DNA of 64,000 nucleotides from Planctomycetaceae bacterium (GTDB lineage: Bacteria > Planctomycetota > Planctomycetia > Planctomycetales > Planctomycetaceae): the NCBI GenBank assembly GCA_900299185.1, contig OMIV01000190.1:1-64000 (forward strand). The letters are read 5' to 3'. The notes under the pieces were generated by a model, which did no database searches, was not told the origin of the DNA, and saw only the letters and a program-made list of their open reading frames with translations. The position numbers were made by a program, and so were the translations under genes. Position 1 is the stretch's first letter, and every line of letters starts with the position of its first letter. This document shows positions 45,346 to 54,521 of the stretch, piece by piece.

Positions 45346-45651
45346 AAAAGACACACAGGCAACCAGCCGACGCATCAAAACAAGCGAGCAATCGCCGCAG
45401 CAACAACGCCACTGCGCGAAGCGAACTCAAGATCGATGATGTCGAAACAACCGGAGCGATCTCCCGAAAGTTCCGGCGGCAATAAATCGACGCACAAGCC
45501 ATCAACTTGCTTTGTTTTTCTAACGCTGTTGCCATTGTCTCTCGCGCAAAGTCTGGGGTGCCATTGCCTCAACCAACTCACAAAGCCAGCATCTTGCAAA
45601 TGAGTCTGCACTCACGCATTCAATCATCTGCTCCAAACCTGTGGAGGCCTT

Positions 45652-48285
45652 ATGAACCGACTCGCACTTCTCACTTCTTGCCTCGCTGCTATCGGTGGCA
45701 GTGCCACATTGACGATGGCCGACGACCTGCAATTCGAAACGTCGGTGCGACCGATCCTCAAAGCACGGTGCTTCCTATGTCATGGGGAAGAAGACAAACC
45801 CAAAGGTGGGCTGGATGCCAGGCTCGTCAGGCTGCTCGCTAAAGGTGGCGAGTCAGGTTCAGCGCTGACTCCGGGCAAGTCCGCGGCGAGCTTGCTATGG
45901 CAGCGCATTGAATCTGGTGAGATGCCGCCGTCAGGCAAGCCGCTTACAGCCAAAGAGAAAGCCACGATCAAAGATTGGATTGATCAAGGAGCCAAGACGG
46001 CTCGCCCCGAGCCCGAGACGATCGCTCCTGAATCGCATTGGACCGACGAAGAACGAAGCTATTGGGCGTTCCAACCGGTAAAGCGACCGCCCTTGCCGAT
46101 CGTGAAGCAACCCGACTTGCTGCGTTCGCCGATCGATGCGTTCTTGTTGAGTGAACTCGAACAACGCAACCTCTCATACTCAGCTCCAGCCGATGCAAAG
46201 ACGCTGGCTCGCAGATTGAGCTTTGATCTTCTGGGACTTCCGCCGACTCCCGAACTCGTCGAACAGTTTGCGAATGACTCGTCACCGGAAGCCTATGAGC
46301 GATTGGTCGAGGAATTGCTCGCCTCTCCGGCGTATGGCGAGCGCTGGGCGCGCCACTGGCTCGACGTCGCGGGCTATGCAGACAGCGATGGCTACACAGA
46401 GAACGATCACGTTCGGCAATGGGCCTATCGCTATCGGGACTATGTCATTCGCTCGCTTAACGACGATAAGCCCTATGACCAATTCGTCGTCGAACAATTG
46501 GCTGGCGATGAGTTGCTAACGCCGCCCTTCAAGAGCCTGACTGGCGACGACGCCGACCGTTTGACCGCTACAGGCTTTCTGCGAACAGCCCCCGATGGCA
46601 CTGGTGAAGGCGGAGTTGATCAGAACGTGGCGCGCAACGATGTCGTCGCCGAAACCATAAAGATTGTGTCATCGTCGATGCTCGGCGTAACGGTCGGCTG
46701 CGCTCAATGTCACGACCATCGCTATGACCCGATCTCGCAGAAAGACTACTACCGCTTCCGTGCCATCTTTGAACCAGCAATGGATTGGAAGAACTGGCAA
46801 GCCAAGCCCGCACGGCTCGTCAACATGTGGTCGCCTACGGAATACGAAGCCGCCGCGAAGATCGATGCTGAACTTCGCGACGTCGAAAAGAACCGACTCG
46901 CGGAACTCGACGGCATTGTGAACGAGGTCTTCGAAAAGAAAGTCGAGAAGCTCAACCCCGAACAACAAGCGTTGGCTCGCGAAGCCCGAAAGACCGCCGC
47001 CGACAAACGTACGCCCGAGCAACAGCAACTCATCAAGGACCATCCAAGCCTGAATGTCGATCGCGGCAGCGTCTATCTCTACGAGCCACAGCGATTGAAT
47101 GACTTCAACAAGAAGTGGGAGAAGACTCAGGCGGACGTGAAGGCGAAGCGACCGGCGGAAAGTTTTGTAGCGAGCCTCTTCGAACCTGCCGGACATAAGC
47201 CTGCGACGCATCTCTTCTATCGCGGCGAATTCAATCAACCGCGCGAAGTCATGACACCTAGCGATCTCAGCATCTTGCCCCCGAGCAGCACGATCGCCGA
47301 AGACGATCCGGCGATCCCGACAACCGGACGTCGCCTCGCCTTCGCGAGACTGCTAACGAGTGGCAAGCATCCGCTCGTGGCACGCGTCATCGTGAATCGA
47401 ATGTGGATGCACCACTTCGGTCGTGGCCTCGTCCCAACACCTGGCGACTTTGGCATCCTTGGTGAGAAGCCTTCGCATCCCGCGTTGCTCGATTGGCTTG
47501 CCGATGAGTTTGTCCGCAGTGGCTGGCAACTGAAGGCACTGCACCGCCTGATCGTGACGAGTCGAGCATATCAGCAACGCTCTGAGATTCCTGAGGCGTC
47601 CTCTGCGCAGCAGGCTGATCCCGACAATCGTTTGCTCTGGCGAATGCCAGTTCGACGACTCGAATCGGAAGCCATTCGAGATGCACTGCTCAGCGTGACC
47701 GGTCTACGAAACGATTCGTTGTACGGCCCCGCCTCGGTCGTGAATCCAGACGACGTCGGTCAAATCATCGTCGGCCAAGCCACGCGCGACGGAAACGGGA
47801 TTCTCGTCGCCAAACTCGAAGACAGCCCCGAGCAAATGCGACGCAGCATCTACGTGCAAGTGCGACGATCGATGCCGCTGGGAATGCTGGAGCCATTCGA
47901 CCTGGCGTCAGTGGCTCCCAACTGCGACCGACGTTCGTCATCGACAGTCGCGCCACAAGCTCTACTGATGATGAATAACGAACTTGTCTTGAGGATGTCT
48001 GAGAAGTTCGCCAAACGCGTTCAATTTGAAGCTGGCGACGATGCTGCCGCTCAAGTTCGCCGAGCGTGGCAATTGGCTTTCGGGCAATCACCAACCGAAA
48101 ACGAAGTCACTGCGGCCGTCGAGTTCCTGGGAGGGCAGCGCGCTCACTTCGAACAACTCGCCGCAGCAGCCCCAGCCAAGCCAGCGACTCCGAATGCACC
48201 TGCGGCACTCAGTCCGACTCAGCAGTCACTCGCAATCCTATGCCAAGCACTGCTTTCCTCAAATCGATTCTTGTACGTCGACTGA
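45652..48285 (+). CDS. PSD1 / planctomycete cytochrome c domain protein (DUF1549/DUF1553)
   Basis: The 877-residue product has a signal peptide (1-23), a planctomycete cytochrome-like domain with the heme motif CFLCH (Cys40, Cys43, His44), then DUF1549 (about 130-330, LARRLSFDLLGLPPTP) and DUF1553 (about 560-860, RLAFARLLTSGKHPLVARVIVNRMWMHHFG). An extra, helical insert of about 100 residues lies between them (about 400-500). It is exported and probably heme-bound; the family is thought to act on sulfated or other polysaccharides but this is unproven. The usual downstream DUF1501 gene is absent. A GGAGG site precedes the ATG at 45652. Confidence 0.95.
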   Translation: MNRLALLTSCLAAIGGSATLTMADDLQFETSVRPILKARCFLCHGEEDKPKGGLDARLVRLLAKGGESGSALTPGKSAASLLWQRIESGEMPPSGKPLTAKEKATIKDWIDQGAKTARPEPETIAPESHWTDEERSYWAFQPVKRPPLPIVKQPDLLRSPIDAFLLSELEQRNLSYSAPADAKTLARRLSFDLLGLPPTPELVEQFANDSSPEAYERLVEELLASPAYGERWARHWLDVAGYADSDGYTENDHVRQWAYRYRDYVIRSLNDDKPYDQFVVEQLAGDELLTPPFKSLTGDDADRLTATGFLRTAPDGTGEGGVDQNVARNDVVAETIKIVSSSMLGVTVGCAQCHDHRYDPISQKDYYRFRAIFEPAMDWKNWQAKPARLVNMWSPTEYEAAAKIDAELRDVEKNRLAELDGIVNEVFEKKVEKLNPEQQALAREARKTAADKRTPEQQQLIKDHPSLNVDRGSVYLYEPQRLNDFNKKWEKTQADVKAKRPAESFVASLFEPAGHKPATHLFYRGEFNQPREVMTPSDLSILPPSSTIAEDDPAIPTTGRRLAFARLLTSGKHPLVARVIVNRMWMHHFGRGLVPTPGDFGILGEKPSHPALLDWLADEFVRSGWQLKALHRLIVTSRAYQQRSEIPEASSAQQADPDNRLLWRMPVRRLESEAIRDALLSVTGLRNDSLYGPASVVNPDDVGQIIVGQATRDGNGILVAKLEDSPEQMRRSIYVQVRRSMPLGMLEPFDLASVAPNCDRRSSSTVAPQALLMMNNELVLRMSEKFAKRVQFEAGDDAAAQVRRAWQLAFGQSPTENEVTAAVEFLGGQRAHFEQLAAAAPAKPATPNAPAALSPTQQSLAILCQALLSSNRFLYVD

Positions 48286-48299
48286 GCCTGATTGCTGAC

Positions 48300-49106
48300 T
48301 TACGAACGTTCTTTCGTCGCATGGATGTTCGCGATGCCAACCACTTCGCGATGGAAGCTATAGATCCGACTGGCCTCGGGACGCGGAGCCAAATGCCACA
48401 CCCATCGTTTACCCGACCACGGAATCGGCACGTCGTAAATAGCACTATGAGATTCGACGACGTTGCCATCCTTGAGCTTCAGTCGTTGCACGTCAGAGAC
48501 CAGCGTCACCACTCCGGCAAACTTGCGGAGGTAGCTTAAGTGCTCGCGGATCAGCGTTGTTCCCAACTGATCTCGCAGAGTTACGTCATAACTACCGAGC
48601 TTGCGTAGAAACGATGTGGGGATGTGCGGCAATTGTGACAGCAGGTTAACCGAGGCCACGAAGTCAATTTCTGGATCGTCCAAGAATAAGGATGATCTGC
48701 ATTCCGGCAACGGCTCCTTCGAAAGCGGAGCAAGCCGCGAGAGCGACTCAATCACTCCCGTCACATCGGCTGTAATAAGCCTGACATTGGAAAACTTGCG
48801 AGCCAAGTTTCTTGCCCGCAGCGGCTGAACGAGATCCACCAATAACACTTCTCGGAACTGAGCCGCGAGGTCCGCAAGCGGGACGTCGTAAAGCATCCCC
48901 GAGCCAAAGATCACGGCCTTCCGACGCTGAGAACACAGGCTTATGCCATCCCGAATGACGTTCATCGTTTGATCGAGATGCGGTTCCCAAGCTTTGCGAC
49001 AACGTCGATAGCGCACCTTGATACCCAGCAACTCGCTAAGGAATCCCATCTTCCGCAAGTAACGAGGGCACGGAGTAAAGAAGTACTCGATCATCTCCAG
49101 AAACAT
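48300..49106 (-). CDS. Rossmann-fold protein, possible methyltransferase, unassigned
   Basis: The product is about 268 residues. The middle reads AVIFGSGMLYDVPLADLAAQF followed by VLLVDLVQPLRARNLARKF and ADVTGV, a class I methyltransferase-like order (glycine motif, acidic strand end, next acidic strand). I do not recognise the family. I chose the ATG at 49106 with AAGG upstream; a GTG at 49118 and an ATG at 49115 are alternatives. The gene is convergent with the DUF1553 gene, 14 bases apart, and divergent from mscL. Confidence 0.6.
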   Translation of the reverse strand: MFLEMIEYFFTPCPRYLRKMGFLSELLGIKVRYRRCRKAWEPHLDQTMNVIRDGISLCSQRRKAVIFGSGMLYDVPLADLAAQFREVLLVDLVQPLRARNLARKFSNVRLITADVTGVIESLSRLAPLSKEPLPECRSSLFLDDPEIDFVASVNLLSQLPHIPTSFLRKLGSYDVTLRDQLGTTLIREHLSYLRKFAGVVTLVSDVQRLKLKDGNVVESHSAIYDVPIPWSGKRWVWHLAPRPEASRIYSFHREVVGIANIHATKERS

Positions 49107-49463
49107 GGACGACATCACCTTGGAAACAGTGAGTGAAGCGGGTTGCTAGTGGCGTTCACGATAGAGGCATCAAGGAGTTTACCGAATTCTCACGAGGTCT
49201 CAGACGTTGAGATGAATTGCCCGCAGCTCGCAGGCATTGAGTTCCTGCCCCGCGATCTGTGGCGAATGAACTGTGAGCCCATCGCAAACCGCTCATCAAC
49301 CTTGCCGTGTTCGAACAGTTGGCAAATGGGATCAAAGCTTGCTGTCGCACTCAATCGAATGACCTTGATCTCAAGCGATTTCATGGCCTATCTCGTACTT
49401 CGTCGGGCCATTCTGCCAGTCATGAAGACAGGCTTACTTCGTCCATGTTGAAAGGAATCAAAC
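49107..49463. other. Divergent intergenic region, nothing seen
   Basis: This region separates the Rossmann protein gene and mscL and must carry both promoters. I see no repeat, hairpin or gene. Frames open on both strands look spurious. Confidence 0.4.
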
Positions 49464-49925
49464 ATGGTTCCCACCCAGAAAGCATTCTCGTTATTTGATG
49501 AGTTCAAGAAGTTCGCATTCAAGGGCAACTTGATAGATCTCGCCGTTGGTATGGTCATCGGCACGGCCTTCGGCAACATCGTCAACTCGCTGGTGAAGCA
49601 CATCATCATGCCGTCAGTGAGCATCTTGATGCCGGGCGATCAAAGCTACCTCAGTTGGAAGTGGGTTATCGTCGAAGCCGCGAAAGACGCTGAAGGTAAG
49701 GTCGTCGCCGGCAGCGGCAGAGAGATTCCTTACGGTCTGTTTCTGGGTGAGGTCGTCAACTTTGTCATCGTCTCAGCCGCCGTGTTCTTGTTCGTCGTCA
49801 AGTTTCTGGGTTGGGTGATGAGAACCCGCAAACAAGAAGCAGCGACACCACCTGCACCACCTAAGCCGACTCCAACCGAAGAATTGCTCACGGAAATTCG
49901 CGACCTCTTAAAAGCCCAGGCGTAA
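49464..49925 (+). CDS. mscL: Large-conductance mechanosensitive channel
   Basis: The 153-residue product is MscL: an N-terminal amphipathic helix FDEFKKFAFKGNLIDLAVGMV, the pore helix with GTAFGNIVNSLVKHIIMPSVS, a periplasmic loop with KWVIVEAAKDAEGKVVAG, the second helix NFVIVSAAVFLFVVKFLGWV, and a cytoplasmic bundle helix near EELLTEIRDLL. It opens under membrane tension to release solutes during osmotic downshock. The Pro/Ala-rich stretch before the last helix is longer than in E. coli. An AAAGGA site precedes the ATG. It shares a bidirectional terminator with the DUF692 gene. Confidence 0.97.
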   Translation: MVPTQKAFSLFDEFKKFAFKGNLIDLAVGMVIGTAFGNIVNSLVKHIIMPSVSILMPGDQSYLSWKWVIVEAAKDAEGKVVAGSGREIPYGLFLGEVVNFVIVSAAVFLFVVKFLGWVMRTRKQEAATPPAPPKPTPTEELLTEIRDLLKAQA

Positions 49926-49951
49926 CCGAATCGTCTTCGACTCGACCAACA

Positions 49952-49992
49952 AAAAAGCACGCCTCAACCACAGAGGTCGAGGCGTGCTTTTT
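49952..49992. terminator. Bidirectional terminator between mscL and the DUF692 gene
   Basis: AAAAAGCACGCCTC (49952-49965) pairs perfectly with GAGGCGTGCTTTTT (49979-49992), a 14-base stem with flanking A and T runs. It ends both convergent genes. Confidence 0.92.
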
Positions 49993-50015
49993 GAGGTCTC
50001 TCAAACCATCGCTTC

Positions 50016-50846
50016 TCAGACGGACGCCGCGTCTGGTTGCTCCGCCATTGTGCGAACTCGGCTGACTTCGCCGCGCCAGCAATCTTCGTCGAGTCCATCT
50101 TGATCTCGCTCCAAGTAGACCGCGCTGATCTTGCTATCGGCTTGCTCCAAGGTCGCTCGATAGAGGCTCCACACGGCATCAGGAATCGGGTGCGAAGAAC
50201 TCTTTGTGAACAGCCCCGTCTGAGATTCGGCATAGCCTCCCGACAAGTGCAACTGAATGCGATCTGCATCGGGAAGTACTTCGCTCAAGAACTCGAATGC
50301 ATCGAAGCCAGAGTTAACAGCGTTTGCATTTAACGTCGTGAGATCGAGCAGCCATCCACAACCAGTTGAACGCAAGACTTGTCGCACGAATTCGGCTTCG
50401 CTCATCGAACCATCTGACATTCCGAGATAAGCCACCGACTCCACAAAGAAGCGACGGTCACGGAAGAAGTGCTGCACGGTCTCGATTTGGCGACACGTTT
50501 GAGTCAGCACTGATGACGTCAGCGACGGTGGCAAGTACCACTGATCTGCCGATCGGCCCGGAGTCGTTCGCAACGCCCCCAAGTGATCGCTGATGGTCTC
50601 AGCATTGTTTTGGTAGGCAATCTCACGCAGGTCTTCGAGCACCTTGCGTGACGGCTCGCCCCCTCCTGCTAACGACAACTTCGCAGAGTGCAGACTGACA
50701 TGATCGAAGCAGCATTCACTGAGATACCGCCCGACGCGCAACGGCACATCAGGTCGGTCAATCGTAATCTCAGCAGCGTTGATGACAGAGTCATCAAGAA
50801 CAATGTGCTGATGTGGACGGACGGCATAGCCAATGGCAGGAATCAT
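50016..50846 (-). CDS. DUF692 (MNIO) family protein
   Basis: The 276-residue product follows the DUF692 (multinuclear non-heme iron oxidase) pattern: PAIGYAVRP near the start, AAEITIDRP, SLHSAKLSLAGG, TISDHLGALR, FFVESVAYLG, GWLLDLTTLNANA, RIQLHLSGGY and SSSHPIPDAVWSLYR, closing near VYLERD. The His, Glu and Asp ligands seen across this pattern match the di- or tri-iron sites of MbnB-like enzymes. Known members modify cysteines in ribosomal peptides, usually with a partner gene. No partner or clear precursor is seen here. It has no strong ribosome site before ATG 50846. Confidence 0.75.
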   Translation of the reverse strand: MIPAIGYAVRPHQHIVLDDSVINAAEITIDRPDVPLRVGRYLSECCFDHVSLHSAKLSLAGGGEPSRKVLEDLREIAYQNNAETISDHLGALRTTPGRSADQWYLPPSLTSSVLTQTCRQIETVQHFFRDRRFFVESVAYLGMSDGSMSEAEFVRQVLRSTGCGWLLDLTTLNANAVNSGFDAFEFLSEVLPDADRIQLHLSGGYAESQTGLFTKSSSHPIPDAVWSLYRATLEQADSKISAVYLERDQDGLDEDCWRGEVSRVRTMAEQPDAASV

Positions 50847-51168
50847 GACGTTGCTCGACTTCCGATGGAGAACTACTGCGCGACTCTCACGCTCAACCTA
50901 GAGGGTGGTCGTCGAACTTCTCGTTGAGGCAGGTCGAGTGCCAGATTCGAATCGAAACATACGGAATGTAGGAATCTCGCGGGAAGTGCCGAGATTTGCC
51001 GGGCTCGTCATCGAAGCCGCTCACGATTCATGTCTCTCATTGTTGCCATCACTCTGATGGCGACTGCTCATCAACAACGGCGCCATTCGATGATTGTGAC
51101 TCGCAGAACCGCATCAGAGATCAGAGCCACCAAACTTCGATCATTCGGAAGCTCGGTCGACTCCGGCT
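50847..51168. other. Intergenic region, nothing assigned
   Basis: The region lies between the DUF692 start and the MOSC stop, both on the minus strand. A short perfect 7-base palindrome (AATCTCG / CGAGATT, about 50972-50995) is present. I searched it for a Cys-rich peptide that DUF692 could modify and found none convincing. Confidence 0.35.
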
Positions 51169-51735
51169 TCAGATCTTGCGAATGACATCTCCGACTTTCA
51201 CCGCGCCGGCTTGAACAACACGCGCATAGATGCCTCTCAAATTCATTCGATGTCCTTCTGGCGTACTAATGAACTTCAATGCGTCGGCACCGAATCGATT
51301 CCGATATTTGATACATCCACGGTGAGGCTCACTCGTGATCTCAATCTGGGCAGCTCCAACGCTCAGGCGCTGACCGACCGGCAGGTTCTCCTCACTGAGA
51401 TCCAGATCAACGTAAAGCTGATCACCCGCCAAGGCCCATTGAGCTTTATCTTCGCCCATGACTAATCGAGCCAATCGAGTGCTCATCAAAGTGAGTTGCA
51501 CCTGCGGATCAGGCCGGCCATCTGCGAGCGTCTTCCAACACTTGACCGCCCAGTTGTCACCATGCACGCCGCCTTCGGGACTCAGTTCCGCCTCATCAAG
51601 CATCCGTCGACCGTTCTTCGCAGGACGGACAACAATCAACTCGAGAACGCCAGCATCGCGCGGTGCTGCACGCAGTGAATCAGAGCCTGCCTGCAATTCA
51701 TCCAACGTCTTATGAACCACATTCGATTGAGACAT
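51169..51735 (-). CDS. MOSC domain protein
   Basis: The 188-residue product contains one MOSC domain with ELSPEGGVHGDNWAV, QLTLMSTRLARLV, the AGDQLYVDLDLSEENLPVGQRL block and EPHRGCIKYRNRFG, where the conserved Cys is predicted to receive sulfur. MOSC proteins act in sulfur-carrier or molybdenum cofactor chemistry; a molybdopterin enzyme is not seen nearby. I chose ATG 51735 (MSQSNVVHK), because the longer frame to 51804 looks like leader. The DUF1990 gene lies divergently 105 bases upstream. Confidence 0.85.
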   Translation of the reverse strand: MSQSNVVHKTLDELQAGSDSLRAAPRDAGVLELIVVRPAKNGRRMLDEAELSPEGGVHGDNWAVKCWKTLADGRPDPQVQLTLMSTRLARLVMGEDKAQWALAGDQLYVDLDLSEENLPVGQRLSVGAAQIEITSEPHRGCIKYRNRFGADALKFISTPEGHRMNLRGIYARVVQAGAVKVGDVIRKI

Positions 51736-51839
51736 GATCTCGCCTAACAGAGTGAGAAGCTGAGTTAATGACAACACCGCGCAGCGGATAATCGACGACA
51801 CCATGCTGGTTATCGACTCATGAAAGAAAGTTCGATCCG

Positions 51840-52463
51840 ATGTTTTCGTTATTCAGACCGACTGCCGCTGCGATTTCCAAGCTTCATGAACGACTGCGGT
51901 CTACATCGCTGACATATCCATCGAGCTACGCACCATCAAATGACCGTGGAGCAATCCTCGATCGCAGTTCAGTCTACGTCCCTGCTCCGCCAGGATTCCT
52001 AACCGATCATTCCGAATGCGAACTCGGACATGGAGTAGACGTTTTCGAGGCAGCCTGTCGAGCCCTCCGTGCCTGGCGGATGTTCCCACCTCAAATGGCT
52101 AACCTTGAACCCGCCTCAGTGCCCATTGAAGTCGGCCAAATCGTCAGCGTCATGTTCCGAGCCGGTCCTCTCTGGACCGCCAATTCAGCTCGCATCTTGC
52201 GAGTGTTCCAAGAAACAAATGCAACATCTCGCTTCGGATTCACTTACGGCACCTTGCCGGGACACATTGCTCGCGGAGAGGAAACGTTTCTCGTCGAACA
52301 TGACAAAGCGAGTGACCGCGTCACCTATTCGGTCCATGCATTCTCGCGACCAAGCCATTGGATCGCGTGGGTGGGCTATCCGTACCTGCGTTTTCAGCAA
52401 GCTCGCTTTCGACGCCTATCTGGCGAATCGATGAAGGCGTCTGTGCGACCTACATCGAACTAA
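51840..52463 (+). CDS. DUF1990 family protein
   Basis: The 207-residue product fits DUF1990, a family of bacterial and plant proteins of unknown role. Blocks are LTYPSSYAPSN near the start, HGVDVFEAACRALRAWRMFPPQM, GQIVSVMFRAGPLWTANSARILRV and RFGFTYGTLPGHIARGEETF, with a late PYLRFQQARFRR. The fold is related to START-like lipid or small-molecule binding proteins, but that is inference. There is no signal peptide. Confidence 0.85.
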   Translation: MFSLFRPTAAAISKLHERLRSTSLTYPSSYAPSNDRGAILDRSSVYVPAPPGFLTDHSECELGHGVDVFEAACRALRAWRMFPPQMANLEPASVPIEVGQIVSVMFRAGPLWTANSARILRVFQETNATSRFGFTYGTLPGHIARGEETFLVEHDKASDRVTYSVHAFSRPSHWIAWVGYPYLRFQQARFRRLSGESMKASVRPTSN

Positions 52464-53074
52464 ACAAGCAAGCCAATGTTCCACTCGTTTCCGAGCAGCA
52501 CGATCGCCTTGGTATTAACGATTACATCAATTGCGTGAGCGTCTCCGGCACATTCGGCACGGCCAACAACTCTTCGTAGACGGCACACATTCTCAGACCG
52601 TTCATCTCTAGCCTTTCGACAGAGTCCGCCGATAACACACTGGGACTTACTCCAATTCGGATTAAGCCCACCGCTGCTCCTTAATGACGACGAATCAAGG
52701 GACTCACCGATTTCCCTCCTAAACTGGCATCGACCGACCGTCGAAACCATGTCGTCAGATTCTCTTTGAAGCAGCGGCTCACTGAGTTGCACAACAGATG
52801 ACGGACTAACTTCGTAAGTTGCTGAGTTCCCGGTGCCCACCACCCGCACGGACCCTTGCTTGCCCTCTGCTCGCCCCGCGAATTGTTCCAGTTCGCACAA
52901 TCGTTACGCAGAGTGTTGGCTGGCAAGTCGGGCACAACCGCTTCGTCGGACTCAGCTCTTCTGTTGCTGAAACTCGGGTTGGAAGACCGTACCGCCAACA
53001 ATCGGATGGCAACGTAAACGGAAGGCCGAAACGCCTCACCATCACGCGACTCGAGATGAACCAGCAGGACTTAA
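52464..53074. other. Long leader region before the sigma factor gene, nothing assigned
   Basis: This 611-base stretch lies upstream of the sigma factor gene. It presumably holds its promoter and a long leader. I saw no stable hairpin with T-run, RNA element, repeat or credible gene. Open frames on both strands overlap and look spurious. Confidence 0.4.
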
Positions 53075-53914
53075 ATGGAAACCACCACCCGTCGACGCAG
53101 CGGTTCCAAAGTTCAAAACCCATTGGAAACGTATCTCAAAGAGATCACTGAGACCGCACTTTTAACCGCTGAAGAAGAGAAGGAACTGTCGTATCGCATC
53201 TCCGACGGAGACGCTTCTGCCCGTGATCGAATGGTCCGAGCCAATCTTCGGCTCGTCGTGAATATTGCTCGAGCCTACACCAGCAAGGGCCTGCCTCTGC
53301 AGGACTTGATCGAAGAAGGCAACCTCGGACTATTGCGAGCGGTCGAAGGCTTCGACCCGGAGATGAATACTCGATTCAGCACCTACGCCAGCTATTGGAT
53401 CAAGCAATCCATCAAGCGAGCGTTGGTGAACTCAGCCAAAACCATCCGCATCCCAGCCTACATGGTCGAGCTGCTCACCAAATGGCGACGCGCCACAGCG
53501 AAGCTTGGTGAAACATTGGGCCGCACACCGACGGCCGATGAAGTAGCAGCTGAGTTGGGACTGCCCAAAAAGAAGCTGCGGATCGTGAAGAAAGCGATCG
53601 AGATCTATAACACGAGCCCGCAAACCGAGCAGCCTGATAGCAACTGGACCTTGGGCGAAGTCATTCCCGACGAGCGTCACAAAGGCCCTGATCATGAGCT
53701 GGTCGAGTCCGACAATCTCAAGCATGTCATGAAGATGCTGGAGACGATGGACCAACGCGAAGCCACAATTCTGAAGATGCGATTCGGACTCGACGACACA
53801 GAGCCCAAGACACTCAAAGAGATCGGCGAAGCTCTAGGTCTAACTCGCGAACGCGTCCGACAGATCGAATGCGACGCACTTAGCAGACTCAACCGCGGCC
53901 TAAATGGCGACTAG
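53075..53914 (+). CDS. RpoD-like RNA polymerase sigma factor (group 2)
   Basis: The 279-residue product is a sigma-70 factor without region 1.1. Region 1.2 is PLETYLKEI, region 2 holds ARDRMVRANLRLVVNIARAY, DLIEEGNLGLLRAVEGFDP and FSTYASYWIKQSIKRAL, region 3 is the PAYMVELLTKWRRAT to LGLPKKKLRIVKKA stretch, and region 4 ends with LKEIGEALGLTRERVRQIE, a helix-turn-helix for the -35 box. Its length suits a group 2 factor or a shortened housekeeping factor, common in planctomycetes. It directs RNA polymerase to promoters; target genes are unknown. It lies alone. Confidence 0.9.
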   Translation: METTTRRRSGSKVQNPLETYLKEITETALLTAEEEKELSYRISDGDASARDRMVRANLRLVVNIARAYTSKGLPLQDLIEEGNLGLLRAVEGFDPEMNTRFSTYASYWIKQSIKRALVNSAKTIRIPAYMVELLTKWRRATAKLGETLGRTPTADEVAAELGLPKKKLRIVKKAIEIYNTSPQTEQPDSNWTLGEVIPDERHKGPDHELVESDNLKHVMKMLETMDQREATILKMRFGLDDTEPKTLKEIGEALGLTRERVRQIECDALSRLNRGLNGD

Positions 53915-54053
53915 CTCAATCTCGATCTGTTGAGCAACTTCCATCTGCGGTCTCAGCGTCTTGGTAGCGAAGTGAATGATCTTCGAGCCAACCAGACGTT
54001 GAGACCGCAAAAGTCATTTTCGGGAGATGGTCGCAGCACTTTCGCACCGACAA

Positions 54054-54509
54054 CTACTGACACTCGCAATGCATCATTTTGAAGACGCCATTGTCGTGAC
54101 GAGAACAGTACCAAGCATTGAACTCTGAATTCGTCACCGTCGCGGTGTAGGAAAACGTACCGAAGAGCAGTCCCAAGTTCTTCGAACCTGAAAGCACCAG
54201 AGCATCCGCTCGACGTTCAGCAACCGTCAGCACCATGTCGTACTCGAACCGGAACAAGCCCCAAAATCGACCGCTGAAATGGACGCTGTAGTTGTCGTCG
54301 TCGATCTTGCTGATGCAGGCTGAAATCGGCCCATCATGTCCATTGGTGTGACTCAGCCAAGTTCCATCCCACCGCCCGGAGATATCGCTCGGAGCTTTGA
54401 CTACTGGCGCAACTGGAGCTGGCGTCGCGGCTTTGTCTTCTCCGATTGCGTAGGCCGCAGTCAGCATCACGACGCCGGCGATGACTCGTAACAACAACCA
54501 TTTCCACAT
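54054..54509 (-). CDS. Small exported protein, unknown function
   Basis: The 151-residue product has a signal peptide (about 1-23, ending YAIGE) and then a domain of about 110 residues with GRWDGTWLSHTNGHDG, NYSVHFSGRFWGLFRFEYDM and four cysteines, two near the C-terminal HCECQ. It is probably periplasmic. I do not recognise the family beyond a general resemblance to exported planctomycete hypotheticals. A candidate small gene precedes it by 12 bases on the same strand. Confidence 0.7.
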   Translation of the reverse strand: MWKWLLLRVIAGVVMLTAAYAIGEDKAATPAPVAPVVKAPSDISGRWDGTWLSHTNGHDGPISACISKIDDDNYSVHFSGRFWGLFRFEYDMVLTVAERRADALVLSGSKNLGLLFGTFSYTATVTNSEFNAWYCSRHDNGVFKMMHCECQ

Positions 54510-54521
54510 GATCGTGCATCC

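Larger units (their letters stand above)
44947..45651. other. Flagellin upstream region with candidate short transcript unit
   Basis: This 705-base region separates flagellin from the DUF1553 gene. It holds the flagellin leader hairpin (44987-45010), a minus-strand terminator-like hairpin (45143-45165) and a short minus-strand frame (45232-45345) reading MTMSMGKKLELSNGGIFVAL. I saw no clear sigma-28 promoter before flagellin. The other open frames look spurious. Confidence 0.4.

Noticed and set aside
51030-51185. A 51-codon plus-strand frame (MSLIVAITLMATAH...) as a DUF692 precursor peptide
   Set aside because: It overlaps the end of the MOSC gene on the other strand, has no ribosome site, and has only one cysteine.
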